Shown piece after piece: positions 8,761 to 17,025 of a stretch of 64,000 nt of DNA (the stretch's first letter is position 1; the number at the start of each line of letters is the position of its first letter). The notes under the pieces were generated by a model that worked only from the letters and a program-made list of their open reading frames with translations, had not been told where the DNA came from and did no database searches. Source of the DNA: JALZKA01 sp963786495 (GTDB lineage: Bacteria; Actinomycetota; Thermoleophilia; Solirubrobacterales; 70-9); the NCBI GenBank assembly GCA_963786495.1, contig CAWAZL010000002.1:558001-622000 (forward strand), read 5' to 3'. The translations under genes were made by a program, and so were the position numbers.

Positions 8761-9637
8761 CGGGTCTCCCTTCGTTCATCTTCACGCCGAACCCCTTGAT
8801 GAAGAGGAACGCGATCAGGAACACGCAGATGAAGATCAGAACTGACACCGCGGAGCCCAGCCCGAGGTTGAGGCGTTCGATCAGCTGGTTGTAGCCCAGG
8901 ATCGAGACCGATTGGGTGTCCTGCGCACCCCCGGTCATGATGAAGATGTTGTCGAAGATCCGGAAGGCGTCGAGGGTCCTGAAGAGGAGCGCGACCAGGA
9001 TCGCCGGCTTCATCAGGGGCAGCGTGATCTTCCAAAAGCGCTGCCATGCGCTCGCGCCGTCCACCTTTGCAGCCTCGTACAGGCCGTCGTCGATCGTCAC
9101 GAGGCCGGCCAGGAGCAGGAGCGCCATGAATGGCGTCGTCTTCCAGACCTCGGCCATGATGATCACCGCAAACGAGGAGAAGCGGTCGCCGAACCACGCC
9201 TTGTCGTCGGCTATGAACGGCAGTTGGTTCACAAAACCGGTGTCGACGTCGAAAGCGAACTGCCACGAGAACGCCGCGACCACCGTGACGATGCCGTAAG
9301 GAATCAGGACCGAGGTCCGCACTACGCCCCGCCCGAAGATCGCCCGGTGCATGACGAGGGCGATGATCATTCCGAGGGTCAGCTCGAGCGCAACGGAGAT
9401 CACCGTGACGAAAGTGGTGTTGAAGACGTCAGTCCACCAGAGCCCGGAGGTGAGGACGGCCTGGTAGTTGTCGAATCCGACGAAGCCGCCGTCCTCGGGG
9501 AACCGCAGATCGATCTCCTGGAGGGAGAGGATCACCGCGTAGCCAATTGGATATGCCGTGACGAGCACCATCGCGATAACCGCGGGCGCGCACAGCATCC
9601 AGCCCAGCTTGCGCTCGGATTTCGTCCGGTCGCTCAC
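8753..9637 (-). CDS. malF: Sugar ABC transporter permease, MalF type
   Basis: A 294-residue permease with six membrane segments (first at about residues 11-36, LGWMLCAPAVIAMVLVTAYP). The EAA loop is YEAAKVDGASAWQRFWKITL, and the adjacent LPLMKPAILVALLFRTLDAF is typical of MalF/UgpA-type subunits. GTG at 9637 overlaps the stop of the binding-protein gene (GTGA). It lacks the long periplasmic P2 loop of enteric MalF, as is normal in Gram-positive and actinobacterial members. Confidence 0.9.
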   Translation of the reverse strand: MSDRTKSERKLGWMLCAPAVIAMVLVTAYPIGYAVILSLQEIDLRFPEDGGFVGFDNYQAVLTSGLWWTDVFNTTFVTVISVALELTLGMIIALVMHRAIFGRGVVRTSVLIPYGIVTVVAAFSWQFAFDVDTGFVNQLPFIADDKAWFGDRFSSFAVIIMAEVWKTTPFMALLLLAGLVTIDDGLYEAAKVDGASAWQRFWKITLPLMKPAILVALLFRTLDAFRIFDNIFIMTGGAQDTQSVSILGYNQLIERLNLGLGSAVSVLIFICVFLIAFLFIKGFGVKMNEGRPGG

Positions 9638-10908
9638 AAGACTCCTTCCCTCTTCACCGCTTGCTCGACCAGGTCCTGCAGCTCGTCGTATGCCTCCTGG
9701 GCGTCCTCGGGATCGATGTCGCCGATCGGGTGAAGCGCTGACTGGATCGCGATCGAGACGTCGGTGTAGGCCGGGGTGACCGGGCGGGGCGCGGCGGCCT
9801 CGATCGACGAGCGGATCAGGTCGGAGAATCCGGGATAGACGTCCTCGATCTCCTTCTCGTCATAAAGCGTCTCGTCGGTCGGGGGCAGGCCGCCCAGCTC
9901 CGCCGCCGTGAGCTGGTTTTCCGGCTGGACCAGGCAGGCAGCCGCCTCGAACGCAAGGTCGGAGTTGGTCGAGAATTCGGAGATCCCGAGGTTGATGCCG
10001 CCCAGCGGCGGCGCGGAAGGCTCGCCTTCGACCACGGCCGGATACTCAGCGGCCTCGAGCTGCTTGAAGACGTCGGGCGCGTTCTCCTTCGCGCTGGGGT
10101 AGACGAACGGGTAATTGAGCATGAAGCTCGAGTCGCCCGCCTCGAAGCCGAGCCGGGCCGTGTCCTCGGTCGACGTGTCGATGTTCGGCGCCGCGGCGTC
10201 CGAGGTCGCGAAGCGCGCCATCGTCTCGATCGCGTCCATGGTCGGGCCTTCCTCCAGCCCCACCTCCTCGGGACCGGCCAGAACCTCCGCGCCAGCGGAT
10301 GCGATCATCGAGTTGACCCAGACGACGAAGCCCTCGTACTGGTCGGCCTGCACCTGGATCGTTCCCTGCTCGCCGATCTGCTCGGCTTGCTCGACCATCT
10401 CGTCCCAAGTGGCCGGCGCCTTGTCCACCCGGTCCTTCCGGTACCACAGAAGCTGTGTGTTCGAAGTGAACGGAGCGGCGTAAAGCTTGTCCTCGAACGA
10501 GGCGCCCTCGACGACTGAGTCAAAGGTGTTCTCGGTCACCTGCTTCTCGAGGTCTCCCTCCCATGGCTGGATCCAGCCCGCGTTGGCGAACTCCGCGGTC
10601 CAGATCACGTCCATGCCGATGATGTCGATCGAGGTGTCCTCGGCGCCGAGCCTGCGAACGAGCTGCTCGCGCTGGCCGTCGGCGTCGTTGGGGAGGAGCT
10701 CGAAGGTGATCGTGTACTCGCCGTTCGACTCCTCGGAGCATTTGGTGGCGGCTTCGGTGAACGCGCCGCTGGGCTCGTTGAAGACGAAGAAGGAGAGCTC
10801 GGTGCCCTTCGCCTCCTCCTCGCCGCCGCTACATGACGAAAGCGCGAACCCAGCCGCAAGCACTGCGGCGACACTCGAAATTCGTCCAACCTTGGAACCT
10901 GGGGCCAA
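9634..10908 (-). CDS. malE: Sugar ABC transporter substrate-binding lipoprotein
   Basis: Extracellular solute-binding protein of family 1, 424 residues. TTG at 10908 is preceded by a strong AGGAGG ribosome site a few bases upstream, which decides the start. The signal peptide ends in the lipobox ALSSC and is followed by an acidic linker (GGEEEAKG). Two-lobe binding-protein features include the N-terminal strand ELSFFVFNEPSG, DIIGMDVIWTAEFANAGWI and the hinge block PPLGGINLGIS. It is followed by its permeases and ATPase. The preceding gene in the operon is a GH13 glucosidase, which suggests maltose, trehalose, sucrose or a related oligoglucoside as ligand. Confidence 0.9.
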   Translation of the reverse strand: MAPGSKVGRISSVAAVLAAGFALSSCSGGEEEAKGTELSFFVFNEPSGAFTEAATKCSEESNGEYTITFELLPNDADGQREQLVRRLGAEDTSIDIIGMDVIWTAEFANAGWIQPWEGDLEKQVTENTFDSVVEGASFEDKLYAAPFTSNTQLLWYRKDRVDKAPATWDEMVEQAEQIGEQGTIQVQADQYEGFVVWVNSMIASAGAEVLAGPEEVGLEEGPTMDAIETMARFATSDAAAPNIDTSTEDTARLGFEAGDSSFMLNYPFVYPSAKENAPDVFKQLEAAEYPAVVEGEPSAPPLGGINLGISEFSTNSDLAFEAAACLVQPENQLTAAELGGLPPTDETLYDEKEIEDVYPGFSDLIRSSIEAAAPRPVTPAYTDVSIAIQSALHPIGDIDPEDAQEAYDELQDLVEQAVKREGVL

Positions 10909-10966
10909 CTCTCCTCCTCTCGGAGGCGAAGCTACCCCGGGGTAAGGGGCGGCAAACAGAGACCGT

Positions 10967-12226
10967 CTATTCGTCCACCCGCGAGCGGCGGGCCACGATC
11001 AGGTGCCGGTAGTGCTCAAGCAAGGATCCCTCGACGCCCCGCTGGGCCGAAACGCTCCTTCGCTCGGGATCGGTCAAGCCCAGCCATGGCTCGCCGGTCG
11101 TGAAGCCGCCGAGCGGCTCGGGCTCCCACTGCATGGGGTGTCGGCACGGATCCCGCCCCGCGCGGTCATACGGGGCATCCGCTCCCTTGCCGTCCACCAT
11201 CCCGATCTCGTCGCCTTGGTAGATGAAGACCGTTCCAGGAAGCGACAACAGGAACTCAGCCGCCCGAGCTGCGTTCTCCTCGCCGAACCGGGTCGCGAGT
11301 CGCGGGAAGTCGTGGTTTGAGAGCGCCCACGCGACCCCGCCCAAGCGCTGGCCCTCGGCGACGATGTCGGCCATGCGGTCCTCGTCGAACGGCGAGTGGA
11401 GGAGCTCGAACGCGAACGCGAGGTCCAGATGCTCGAGATATGGCCCGAGGTCGCGCGTGGGCCTGTACACCTCACCCACCAGGAGGGCGTCCCCCGCCGC
11501 CTCGCGCATCGCCTCGAGTGCCACGCCGATCTCGGTCCCGGCCTCGGAGTGGACGTGCGCGAGGCGCCCGTACTCATCCCCGAGCGGCAGCGGAAAGGGC
11601 TCGGTCGCCACTGGGTCATCGCGGAGCCCAGGGTCCTTCATCAACTGCTGAAGCGCGTCGGCGCGGAAGCCGTCCACGCCCCGGCTGGTCCAGAAGCGGA
11701 TCACGTCCCCCATCGCCTCGCGAACCTCGGGGACCCGCCAGTCGAGATCCGGCTGCTCGGGATAGAACGAGTGGAGGTAGTAGCGGCCGGTCTCTTCGTC
11801 CAGCGTCCATGCCGGCCCGCCAAACGCCGCGACCCAGTTGTTCGGCGGCTCGTCGGCCCAGACGTAGTACTCGGGGTGCTCGCGGAACCAGCGGTGCTCG
11901 ATCGAGGTGTGGGAGGGCACGAAGTCAAGGAGGACCTTGAGCCCCAGCTCGTGGGCCCGCGCGACGAGCCGATCGAAGCCGTCGAGGTCACCAAGCTCCG
12001 GCGCGACATCGCAGTGGTCGGCGACGTCGTAACCCATGTCCGCCAGCGGCGAGGGGTAAATCGGCGAGAGCCAGAGGGCGTCGACACCCAGGTAGGAGAG
12101 GTGGTCCAAGCGCGACTCGATCCCCGCCAGGTCGCCAATCCCGTCACCGTCCGAGTCCTGGAAGGAACGTGGGTAGATCTGGTAGACGACCGCGTCGTCC
12201 CACCATCGCGGATTTCGATCTGTCAT
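10967..12226 (-). CDS. GH13 alpha-glucosidase / oligo-1,6-glucosidase-like, lacking the C-terminal beta domain
   Basis: Cytoplasmic alpha-glucoside hydrolase of 419 residues. The GH13 (beta/alpha)8 barrel is complete through the catalytic regions: DSDGDGIGDLAGI, DFVPSHTS (region I), GFRADA with nucleophile Asp190 (region II), LLVGEVY with acid/base Glu252 (region III) and ALSNHD (region IV, His306-Asp307). The VPSHTS/GFRADA pattern is that of oligo-1,6-glucosidase and alpha-glucosidase members. The usual family length is 520-580; this one stops at RSRVDE soon after the barrel, and only 58 bp separate it from malE, so the C-terminal beta-sandwich is missing. Its start overlaps the tetR stop (ATGA). 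Confidence 0.88.
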   Translation of the reverse strand: MTDRNPRWWDDAVVYQIYPRSFQDSDGDGIGDLAGIESRLDHLSYLGVDALWLSPIYPSPLADMGYDVADHCDVAPELGDLDGFDRLVARAHELGLKVLLDFVPSHTSIEHRWFREHPEYYVWADEPPNNWVAAFGGPAWTLDEETGRYYLHSFYPEQPDLDWRVPEVREAMGDVIRFWTSRGVDGFRADALQQLMKDPGLRDDPVATEPFPLPLGDEYGRLAHVHSEAGTEIGVALEAMREAAGDALLVGEVYRPTRDLGPYLEHLDLAFAFELLHSPFDEDRMADIVAEGQRLGGVAWALSNHDFPRLATRFGEENAARAAEFLLSLPGTVFIYQGDEIGMVDGKGADAPYDRAGRDPCRHPMQWEPEPLGGFTTGEPWLGLTDPERRSVSAQRGVEGSLLEHYRHLIVARRSRVDE

Positions 12227-12861
12227 CGGTCTGCGGAGATTCGCAGAGCGGCATCGCCCATCGAGACGAAGAGGTCGGTGCAGTCGTCGATGAGCTGGTC
12301 GCGCGTCATGTCGAGCTCACCGCCGATCCATGCGATCAGGGTCTCGGCGAGACCCCCGACCAGCATGAAGCTGGTGAGGCGGACGATGCGGTCGGCTTCG
12401 TCCGGCGTTCCGTAGAAGGCGCGGGCCTGGTCGCCCAGGAGGCCGGCGAAGCCCGACAGCGCCTCGTAGCGGCGATTCGCGAGGGCGGTCGAGCCGGTCG
12501 CCTCGACGAACGCGATGCGGGCTTTGCGCGGATCGTCGGTCAGGAACTCGACGAACGCGCCGATCGCCGCTCGTGCCCGTCCTCGAGCGTCCGAGGGCGA
12601 ATCTTCAATCGCCGCGAGAACCACTTCGGCTGCCTCCTCCACCACCTGCTCGAACACCGCCAACGTCAGAGCGTCGAGGTCGGGAAAGCTCTCGTAGAAG
12701 TAGCGCTCGGTCAGCTTGGCGCGAGCGCAGACAGCAGTCATCGTGGCGTTGGCTGCGCCCTGGGTGCCGATGACCTCGGTGCCGGCCTCGACCAGGAGGC
12801 GTCGCCTACGCGCGCGGCGCTCGTCAGCGCTGACACCCCCGTAGGTCCTTGTCCCTTCCAT
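12223..12861 (-). CDS. TetR-family transcriptional regulator
   Basis: A 212-residue repressor. The N-terminal helix-turn-helix spans about residues 18-65 (RRLLVEAGTEVIGTQGAANA..., VCARAKLTERYFYESFPDLD). It differs slightly from the commonest 'YYHF' form but fits TetR. The rest is the all-helical ligand-binding domain. It is the first gene of the operon that runs into the GH13 hydrolase and sugar importer, and it is divergent from an MpaB-type oxygenase gene. A perfect TCTGACA/TGTCAGA palindrome lies 10 bp upstream of its start, so it very likely represses both directions. The ligand is unknown; TetR regulators beside MpaB-type oxygenases often respond to hydrophobic compounds. Confidence 0.9.
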   Translation of the reverse strand: MEGTRTYGGVSADERRARRRRLLVEAGTEVIGTQGAANATMTAVCARAKLTERYFYESFPDLDALTLAVFEQVVEEAAEVVLAAIEDSPSDARGRARAAIGAFVEFLTDDPRKARIAFVEATGSTALANRRYEALSGFAGLLGDQARAFYGTPDEADRIVRLTSFMLVGGLAETLIAWIGGELDMTRDQLIDDCTDLFVSMGDAALRISADR

Positions 12862-12870
12862 GCGGAACCA

Positions 12871-12894
12871 GTCTGACAGGGCGTCCTGTCAGAC
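12871..12894. promoter_or_regulatory. TetR-type operator in the divergent tetR-mpaB promoter
   Basis: A perfect inverted repeat, GTCTGACAGG (12871-12880) and CCTGTCAGAC (12885-12894), with a 4-bp centre. A further half-site, CTGTCAGA (12919-12926), overlaps the start codon of the divergent gene. The spacing and position between tetR (start 12861) and mpaB (start 12926) are those of an autoregulated TetR operator. Confidence 0.85.
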
Positions 12895-12925
12895 GTGATA
12901 CGGTTGTGACTGAGGCCTCTGTCAG

Positions 12926-13810
12926 ATGAGTTCCGACCACGGCTACTTCCCGCCCGGCTCCATGCTCCGCCGCGTCCAGAGCGAGCGCGCAGTTGGCCTG
13001 CTCTACGGCCAGCGGGCCCTCGGGATCGGCGCCCTCGACCCGCGGAACTTCATGGGCACCCTGATCCACGACCGGTCGGCGGACCGCCCGTTCCATCGCC
13101 TGGTCGCGACGGCGAAGATGTTCGAGGCCATCTTCTTCGGCTCGAAGGACAAGGCCGACCGGATCCTTGCCGCGGTCCACGGCATGCACTCGAACGTCAA
13201 GGGAACGTTGCCGAAGGACGCCGGCACGTTCAAGGCCGGGACGCCGTATGCGGCACACGATCCCGAGCTGATGCTGTGGACGATTGCCCCCGCCGCCGAC
13301 TCGGCGATCTTTTTCTACGAGCTGTTCGTGCGGGAGTTGTCAGAGGCCGACCGCGATGAGTTCTGGGCTGACTACGTGCGATTCGGCGAACTCTTCGGGA
13401 TGCCGGCGTCTGTCGCGCCGACGTCGTGGCGCGGCCTGCGCGAGTACGTCGACCTAAAGATCAACGGGCCTGATGCGTTCCTGACCGACGAGGCCAAGCT
13501 CATCGGCCGGGCGGTGATGCTCGAGATCCCCACGTCCGCCTCCCGCCGCGCGCCCATGCAGGCGCACAACCTCGTGATGCGGGGCTCGCTCCCGCCCCGT
13601 GTCCGCGAGCTCTATGACCTCCGCTGGACGTCCGCCGATGCGCTGGCGTTCCGCGCGACGGTCGCCGCGGCGCGTGCTGCCCGGCCGGTCACACCGCGAA
13701 CGGTGCGCCGCGGATCCTGCGTGGCGCAATTCGACGACGTCGCGGCCGCCGAGCGAAAGCGGATCGCGAACGGCTGGACTTCGCCCGTCGAAGTCCCGGT
13801 CCGCGCTTAG
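12926..13810 (+). CDS. MpaB-type oxygenase (DUF2236 / latex-clearing-protein fold)
   Basis: A 294-residue protein of the MpaB/rubber-oxygenase (Lcp) superfamily, which are haem b proteins acting on hydrophobic substrates. Family landmarks are the N-terminal GSMLRRVQSERAVGLLYGQR, LIHDRSADRPFHRLVAT, the block AAVHGMHSNVKG, and YAAHDPELMLWTIAPAADSA with the conserved His-Asp. ELYDLRWTSADALAF near the C-terminus is also typical. No signal peptide is seen. ATG 12926 overlaps a TetR half-site. The true substrate is not known for most members; divergent TetR control suggests induction by its substrate or a related compound. Confidence 0.85.
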   Translation: MSSDHGYFPPGSMLRRVQSERAVGLLYGQRALGIGALDPRNFMGTLIHDRSADRPFHRLVATAKMFEAIFFGSKDKADRILAAVHGMHSNVKGTLPKDAGTFKAGTPYAAHDPELMLWTIAPAADSAIFFYELFVRELSEADRDEFWADYVRFGELFGMPASVAPTSWRGLREYVDLKINGPDAFLTDEAKLIGRAVMLEIPTSASRRAPMQAHNLVMRGSLPPRVRELYDLRWTSADALAFRATVAAARAARPVTPRTVRRGSCVAQFDDVAAAERKRIANGWTSPVEVPVRA

Positions 13811-13834
13811 TCGCCGTTACATAGGATCGCGGCC

Positions 13835-14431
13835 GTGCGCATCCTCGCGTTCTCAGACCTTCATCGCGACCTCGGCCGCGCTGCCTCGCTGGTCGAGCGC
13901 AGCGGTGACGCCGACCTCGTAATCGGCGCCGGCGACTTCGCTTCCGTCCACGAAGGCCTTGGCGAGACGATTGGTGCCCTGGCAGCGATCGAGACGCCGA
14001 CTGTGCTCGTGCCGGGCAACAACGAGACCGCCGATGCGCTGCGCGAAGCCGCGTCTGGCTGGAGCGCCGCCACCGTCCTTCACGGAGAGGCGACCGAGAT
14101 CGAGGGCGTGACGTTCTTCGGCCTCGGCGCGGGAATCCCCATCACCCCATGGGACTGGAGCTTCGACCTCTCGGACGATGAGGCAGCCGAGGCGCTCGAG
14201 CCATGCCCCGAGGGCGCCGTCCTCGTCCTCCACTCTCCTCCTCGCGGGCACTGCGACGTCGCCGGATCGGGCCAGAACCTGGGCTCCCAGGCCCTTGCGG
14301 ACGCCATCGAGCGGCTGGCTCCGCCACTTGCCGTCTGCGGCCACATCCACGAGAGCTGGGGCGCCCGTTCGCGGATCGGCCAGACCGAGATCGCGAATCT
14401 GGGCCCCGACGGCGCTAACTTCGACGTCTGA
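13835..14431 (+). CDS. Calcineurin-like metallophosphoesterase
   Basis: A compact 198-residue phosphoesterase. The dinuclear metal-site motifs occur in order: FSDLHRD (residues 6-12), GAGDFAS (about 31-37), PGNNETAD (about 60-67), LHSPPRGHCD (about 132-141) and CGHIHESWG (about 168-176). The GNNE in place of GNHE is a common variant of this short YfcE/MJ0936-like class. GTG 13835 is used; it lies 24 bp after the mpaB stop. The substrate is not predictable. The next gene begins two bases after its stop. Confidence 0.86.
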   Translation: MRILAFSDLHRDLGRAASLVERSGDADLVIGAGDFASVHEGLGETIGALAAIETPTVLVPGNNETADALREAASGWSAATVLHGEATEIEGVTFFGLGAGIPITPWDWSFDLSDDEAAEALEPCPEGAVLVLHSPPRGHCDVAGSGQNLGSQALADAIERLAPPLAVCGHIHESWGARSRIGQTEIANLGPDGANFDV

Positions 14432-14433
14432 AT

Positions 14434-14688
14434 ATGGGCTTCTTCGGCTGGATATTCCTCGGGCTCTTCGCCGGCACGATCGCGCGAGCGCTCTTTCCTG
14501 GCCGCACTGAGCCCGGCGGCTGCATCGGCACGACCGCGATCGGCATCCTGGGCGCGCTCCTCGGAGGGTGGATAGCAACGGAGCTCGACCTCGGCAAGAT
14601 CGACGATTTCTTCGACCTCGAGACCTGGCTGATTGCGATCGGCGGCTCGTTCCTCCTCCTCTTCGTCTTCCGCATCTTCTCGCGCTGA
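14434..14688 (+). CDS. GlsB/YeaQ/YmgE-family small membrane protein
   Basis: An 84-residue membrane protein with three hydrophobic segments: residues 2-18 (FFGWIFLGLFAGTIARAL), 30-48 (the Gly-rich IGTTAIGILGALLGGWIA) and 65-82. The pattern GWIFLGLFAGxIAR...PGxxxGG...GxxGAxxGG is diagnostic of the family once called 'transglycosylase-associated protein'. Its biochemical role is unknown; members are often induced by general stress. It is two bases downstream of the phosphoesterase gene and probably co-transcribed with it. Confidence 0.85.
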   Translation: MGFFGWIFLGLFAGTIARALFPGRTEPGGCIGTTAIGILGALLGGWIATELDLGKIDDFFDLETWLIAIGGSFLLLFVFRIFSR

Positions 14689-14701
14689 TTCTTCGGGCTA
14701 C

Positions 14702-14722
14702 CGTGAACCGCAGTGGTTCACG
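14702..14722 (+). terminator. Hairpin after the GlsB-like gene
   Basis: CGTGAACC (14702-14709) and GGTTCACG (14715-14722) form a perfect 8-bp stem with a 5-nt loop, 14 bp after the glsB-like stop. There is no strong T-run, so termination is plausible but not certain. Confidence 0.5.
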
Positions 14723-14779
14723 AGATACCTGAACAACACCAGCTTCTTTCGCGGCTAAAGCCACTCAGGAGATAACCGG

Positions 14780-15973
14780 ATGGCGATCTACGCAAGGGTT
14801 CTTCGAGTGCCGCGCTTTGCGGTGCTGATCGCCTCGACGATGCTGACGCGCATCCCGTATGCCATCAACGGGCTGGCCGTGATCCTGTTCCTGCGTGCCG
14901 AGACCGGTTCGTTCGCAACCGCCGGGCTTGCCGCCGGGGGGTTGGCGCTTGGCGCCGGCATCGCCGCGCCGCTCATAGGGCGGCTCGTCGACCGCCGCGG
15001 GGCGATTCTGCTGATGCCCGTCGCTGTCGGCCACGCCGCCGCGATCCTCTCGCTCTGGGTACTCGGCGTGTCCGGGGCGCCGGCCCCGCTCCTCGTTGCC
15101 TGCGCGGCCCTTGCCGGCCTGTGTTACCCGCCCTCGGGCTCGGTCTTGCGCTCGCGCTGGCCCGAGATGATGGGCGGCGACGCCGAGCTCCTGCGCGGCG
15201 CGTTCGCGCTCGACTCGGTGATGATTGAGGTCTCGTTCGTCAGCGGCCCTCTGATCACCGCGGTGTTGGTGGCCTTGATCTCTCCACAGGCTGCGCTCGC
15301 GGTCTCAGCGGCCCTGGTCGTGGCCGGCACGTTGCTCTTCCTCGTCAAGCTGCCCGATCGCAGCCGAGTCATCCCGCTCGAAAGCCGAGTCGGGGGGCTG
15401 GGTCCCCTGCGCTCCCCGGGCATTCGCGCGGTGGCCCTGTCCACTGTTCCGTTCGGCTTCATGATCGGCACCGTCGAGGTCGCGCTTCCAGCGTTCAGCG
15501 AGATCGAAGGCTCGGCCGCGCTGGCAGGTGTGCTCCTGGCCTTGTGGTCACTGGCGAGCGGAGTAGGCGGCCTTGCCTTTGGTGCACGCCCGCCACGGCG
15601 TGAGCTGCTCGACACCTATCTCTTCGTGACTTTGCTCTTCCCCTTCCTGTGCCTGCCGCTAATGCTTGCCAACTCGCCTGTCGCGATGGGGGTCCTGGTG
15701 CTGGCGGCCGGCGCACCGATCGCGCCCCTGATCGCCACGCGAAACCAGCTGATCTCGATCGTCGCCCCGGCTGGGACGGGGACGGAAGCGTTCTCATGGC
15801 TCATGACCTCGCTCATCGCAGGCATCTCGCTGGGCACGGCGGTCGCCGGGACCGTCGTCGAGCGCGCGGGCTGGGAAGAAGCGGTCGGAGCGGGCGTCGC
15901 GGTCGCCCTCGCCGGCTCGATCGCCTCATTCGTCTGGCGGGGGGCGCTCACGCCCGCACCGGCCGCCGCCTAG
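14780..15973 (+). CDS. MFS transporter
   Basis: A 397-residue major facilitator with about twelve predicted membrane helices. The N-half carries the family's helix 2-3 loop, in the form APLIGRLVDRRGAI. The C-half includes a long hydrophilic break after helix 6 (LPDRSRVIPLESRVGGLGPL). The overall look (single-domain, IPYAINGLAVILFLRAETGS near the start, short loops) is of a drug or metabolite exporter. The direction of transport and the substrate cannot be inferred. It has its own AGGAG ribosome site (CTCAGGAGATAACCGG before ATG 14780). Confidence 0.85.
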   Translation: MAIYARVLRVPRFAVLIASTMLTRIPYAINGLAVILFLRAETGSFATAGLAAGGLALGAGIAAPLIGRLVDRRGAILLMPVAVGHAAAILSLWVLGVSGAPAPLLVACAALAGLCYPPSGSVLRSRWPEMMGGDAELLRGAFALDSVMIEVSFVSGPLITAVLVALISPQAALAVSAALVVAGTLLFLVKLPDRSRVIPLESRVGGLGPLRSPGIRAVALSTVPFGFMIGTVEVALPAFSEIEGSAALAGVLLALWSLASGVGGLAFGARPPRRELLDTYLFVTLLFPFLCLPLMLANSPVAMGVLVLAAGAPIAPLIATRNQLISIVAPAGTGTEAFSWLMTSLIAGISLGTAVAGTVVERAGWEEAVGAGVAVALAGSIASFVWRGALTPAPAAA

Positions 15974-15997
15974 GTGCCAGGCACCGTGCCTGGCACC
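15973..15997. repeat. REP-like hairpin GGTGCCAGGCA...TGCCTGGCACC
   Basis: A perfect 11-bp inverted repeat with a 3-nt loop overlaps the end of the MFS stop codon and ends 8 bp before the rlmN ATG. Its first 13 bases, GGTGCCAGGCACC, are identical to the left end of the 61-bp repeat at 52308. It could act as a terminator, but its sequence belongs to the dispersed repeat family. Confidence 0.7.
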
Positions 15998-16005
15998 ATT
16001 GACGG

Positions 16006-16992
16006 ATGGACGTAGCCCTGCTTGAACGTGCGCTCGCCGAAGAAGGCGAGCCTTCTTACCGCTCCCAGCAGGTCTGGGAGTGGGCGGCGCGGGGTGCTTC
16101 CGGCTATGCCGAGATGTCGAACGTGCCGGCCGCGCTGCGCGAGCGGCTCGAGGCGCAGGTGCCCTACTCGACGCTTTCGCTCTCGCACGAGGCGCACTCG
16201 AAGGACGGCACGGTGAAGGCGCTGTTCGAGACGGCCGACGGCCGGGCCGTCGAGGCGGTGCTCATGCGCTACAAGGACGGGAGGCGCTCGATCTGCGTCT
16301 CGTCGCAGTCAGGCTGCCCGCTCACGTGCACCTTCTGTGCGACAGGCACGATGAAGTTCGGCCGGAACCTGACGGCGGCCGAGATCATCGATCAAGCACT
16401 CCACTTCCGCCGGATCGAAGAGATCGACCACTGCGTGTTCATGGGGATGGGCGAGCCGATGATGAACCTCGGCAACGTCCTGGGCGCGTGCGCCGCACTG
16501 CCGGATGTGGGCATCACCCACCGCCGCACAGCCATTTCAACGGTCGGTTGGATCCCGGGAATCGAGCGCCTCACCGAGTCCGAGATGCCGATCCGCCTGG
16601 CCCTCTCGCTCCACGCTCCGAACGAGGCGCTCCGTTCCGAGCTCATGCCGGTGAACGACCGCTACCCCCTGGCCGACGTGCTTGCGGCCTGCCGCGCCTA
16701 CCACCGCAAGCGCAAGCGGATGGTGTTCGTCGAGTACGTGATGCTGGCGGGCGTGAATGACTCGCCGGCTCTCGCGAAGGAGATGGCGAAGGTCCTGGAC
16801 CCGCGGGCCTTCAAGGTCAACCTGATCCCGTACAACCCCACCGGAAGCTTCGACGGCTCCGCGCCAGGCACGATCCGCGCCTTCCGCGACACCCTCATAC
16901 GCGGCGGCCTGCGCGCGACAATTCGCCTCACGCGTGGCCAGGACATCGACGCCGCCTGCGGCCAGCTCGCGGCACGCTCAGCAGCAGGCTGA
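16006..16992 (+). CDS. rlmN: Dual-specificity RNA methyltransferase RlmN
   Basis: Radical-SAM enzyme (328 residues) that methylates C2 of adenine 2503 in 23S rRNA and of A37 in some tRNAs. The [4Fe-4S] ligands are in QSGCPLTCTFCATG (Cys104, Cys108, Cys111). Other family blocks are the N-terminal SYRSQQVWEWAARG, MGMGEPMMNL, ISTVGWIPGI, LALSLHAPNEALRSELMPVN and VNLIPYNPTG. The C-terminal Cys in DAACGQLA is placed as the methyl-cysteine residue needed for catalysis. A slightly short N-terminal accessory domain is the only deviation. Confidence 0.95.
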   Translation: MDVALLERALAEEGEPSYRSQQVWEWAARGASGYAEMSNVPAALRERLEAQVPYSTLSLSHEAHSKDGTVKALFETADGRAVEAVLMRYKDGRRSICVSSQSGCPLTCTFCATGTMKFGRNLTAAEIIDQALHFRRIEEIDHCVFMGMGEPMMNLGNVLGACAALPDVGITHRRTAISTVGWIPGIERLTESEMPIRLALSLHAPNEALRSELMPVNDRYPLADVLAACRAYHRKRKRMVFVEYVMLAGVNDSPALAKEMAKVLDPRAFKVNLIPYNPTGSFDGSAPGTIRAFRDTLIRGGLRATIRLTRGQDIDAACGQLAARSAAG

Positions 16993-17025
16993 GACTTCCG
17001 ACGCTCCGCTTAGCCTCCGCTCGAG

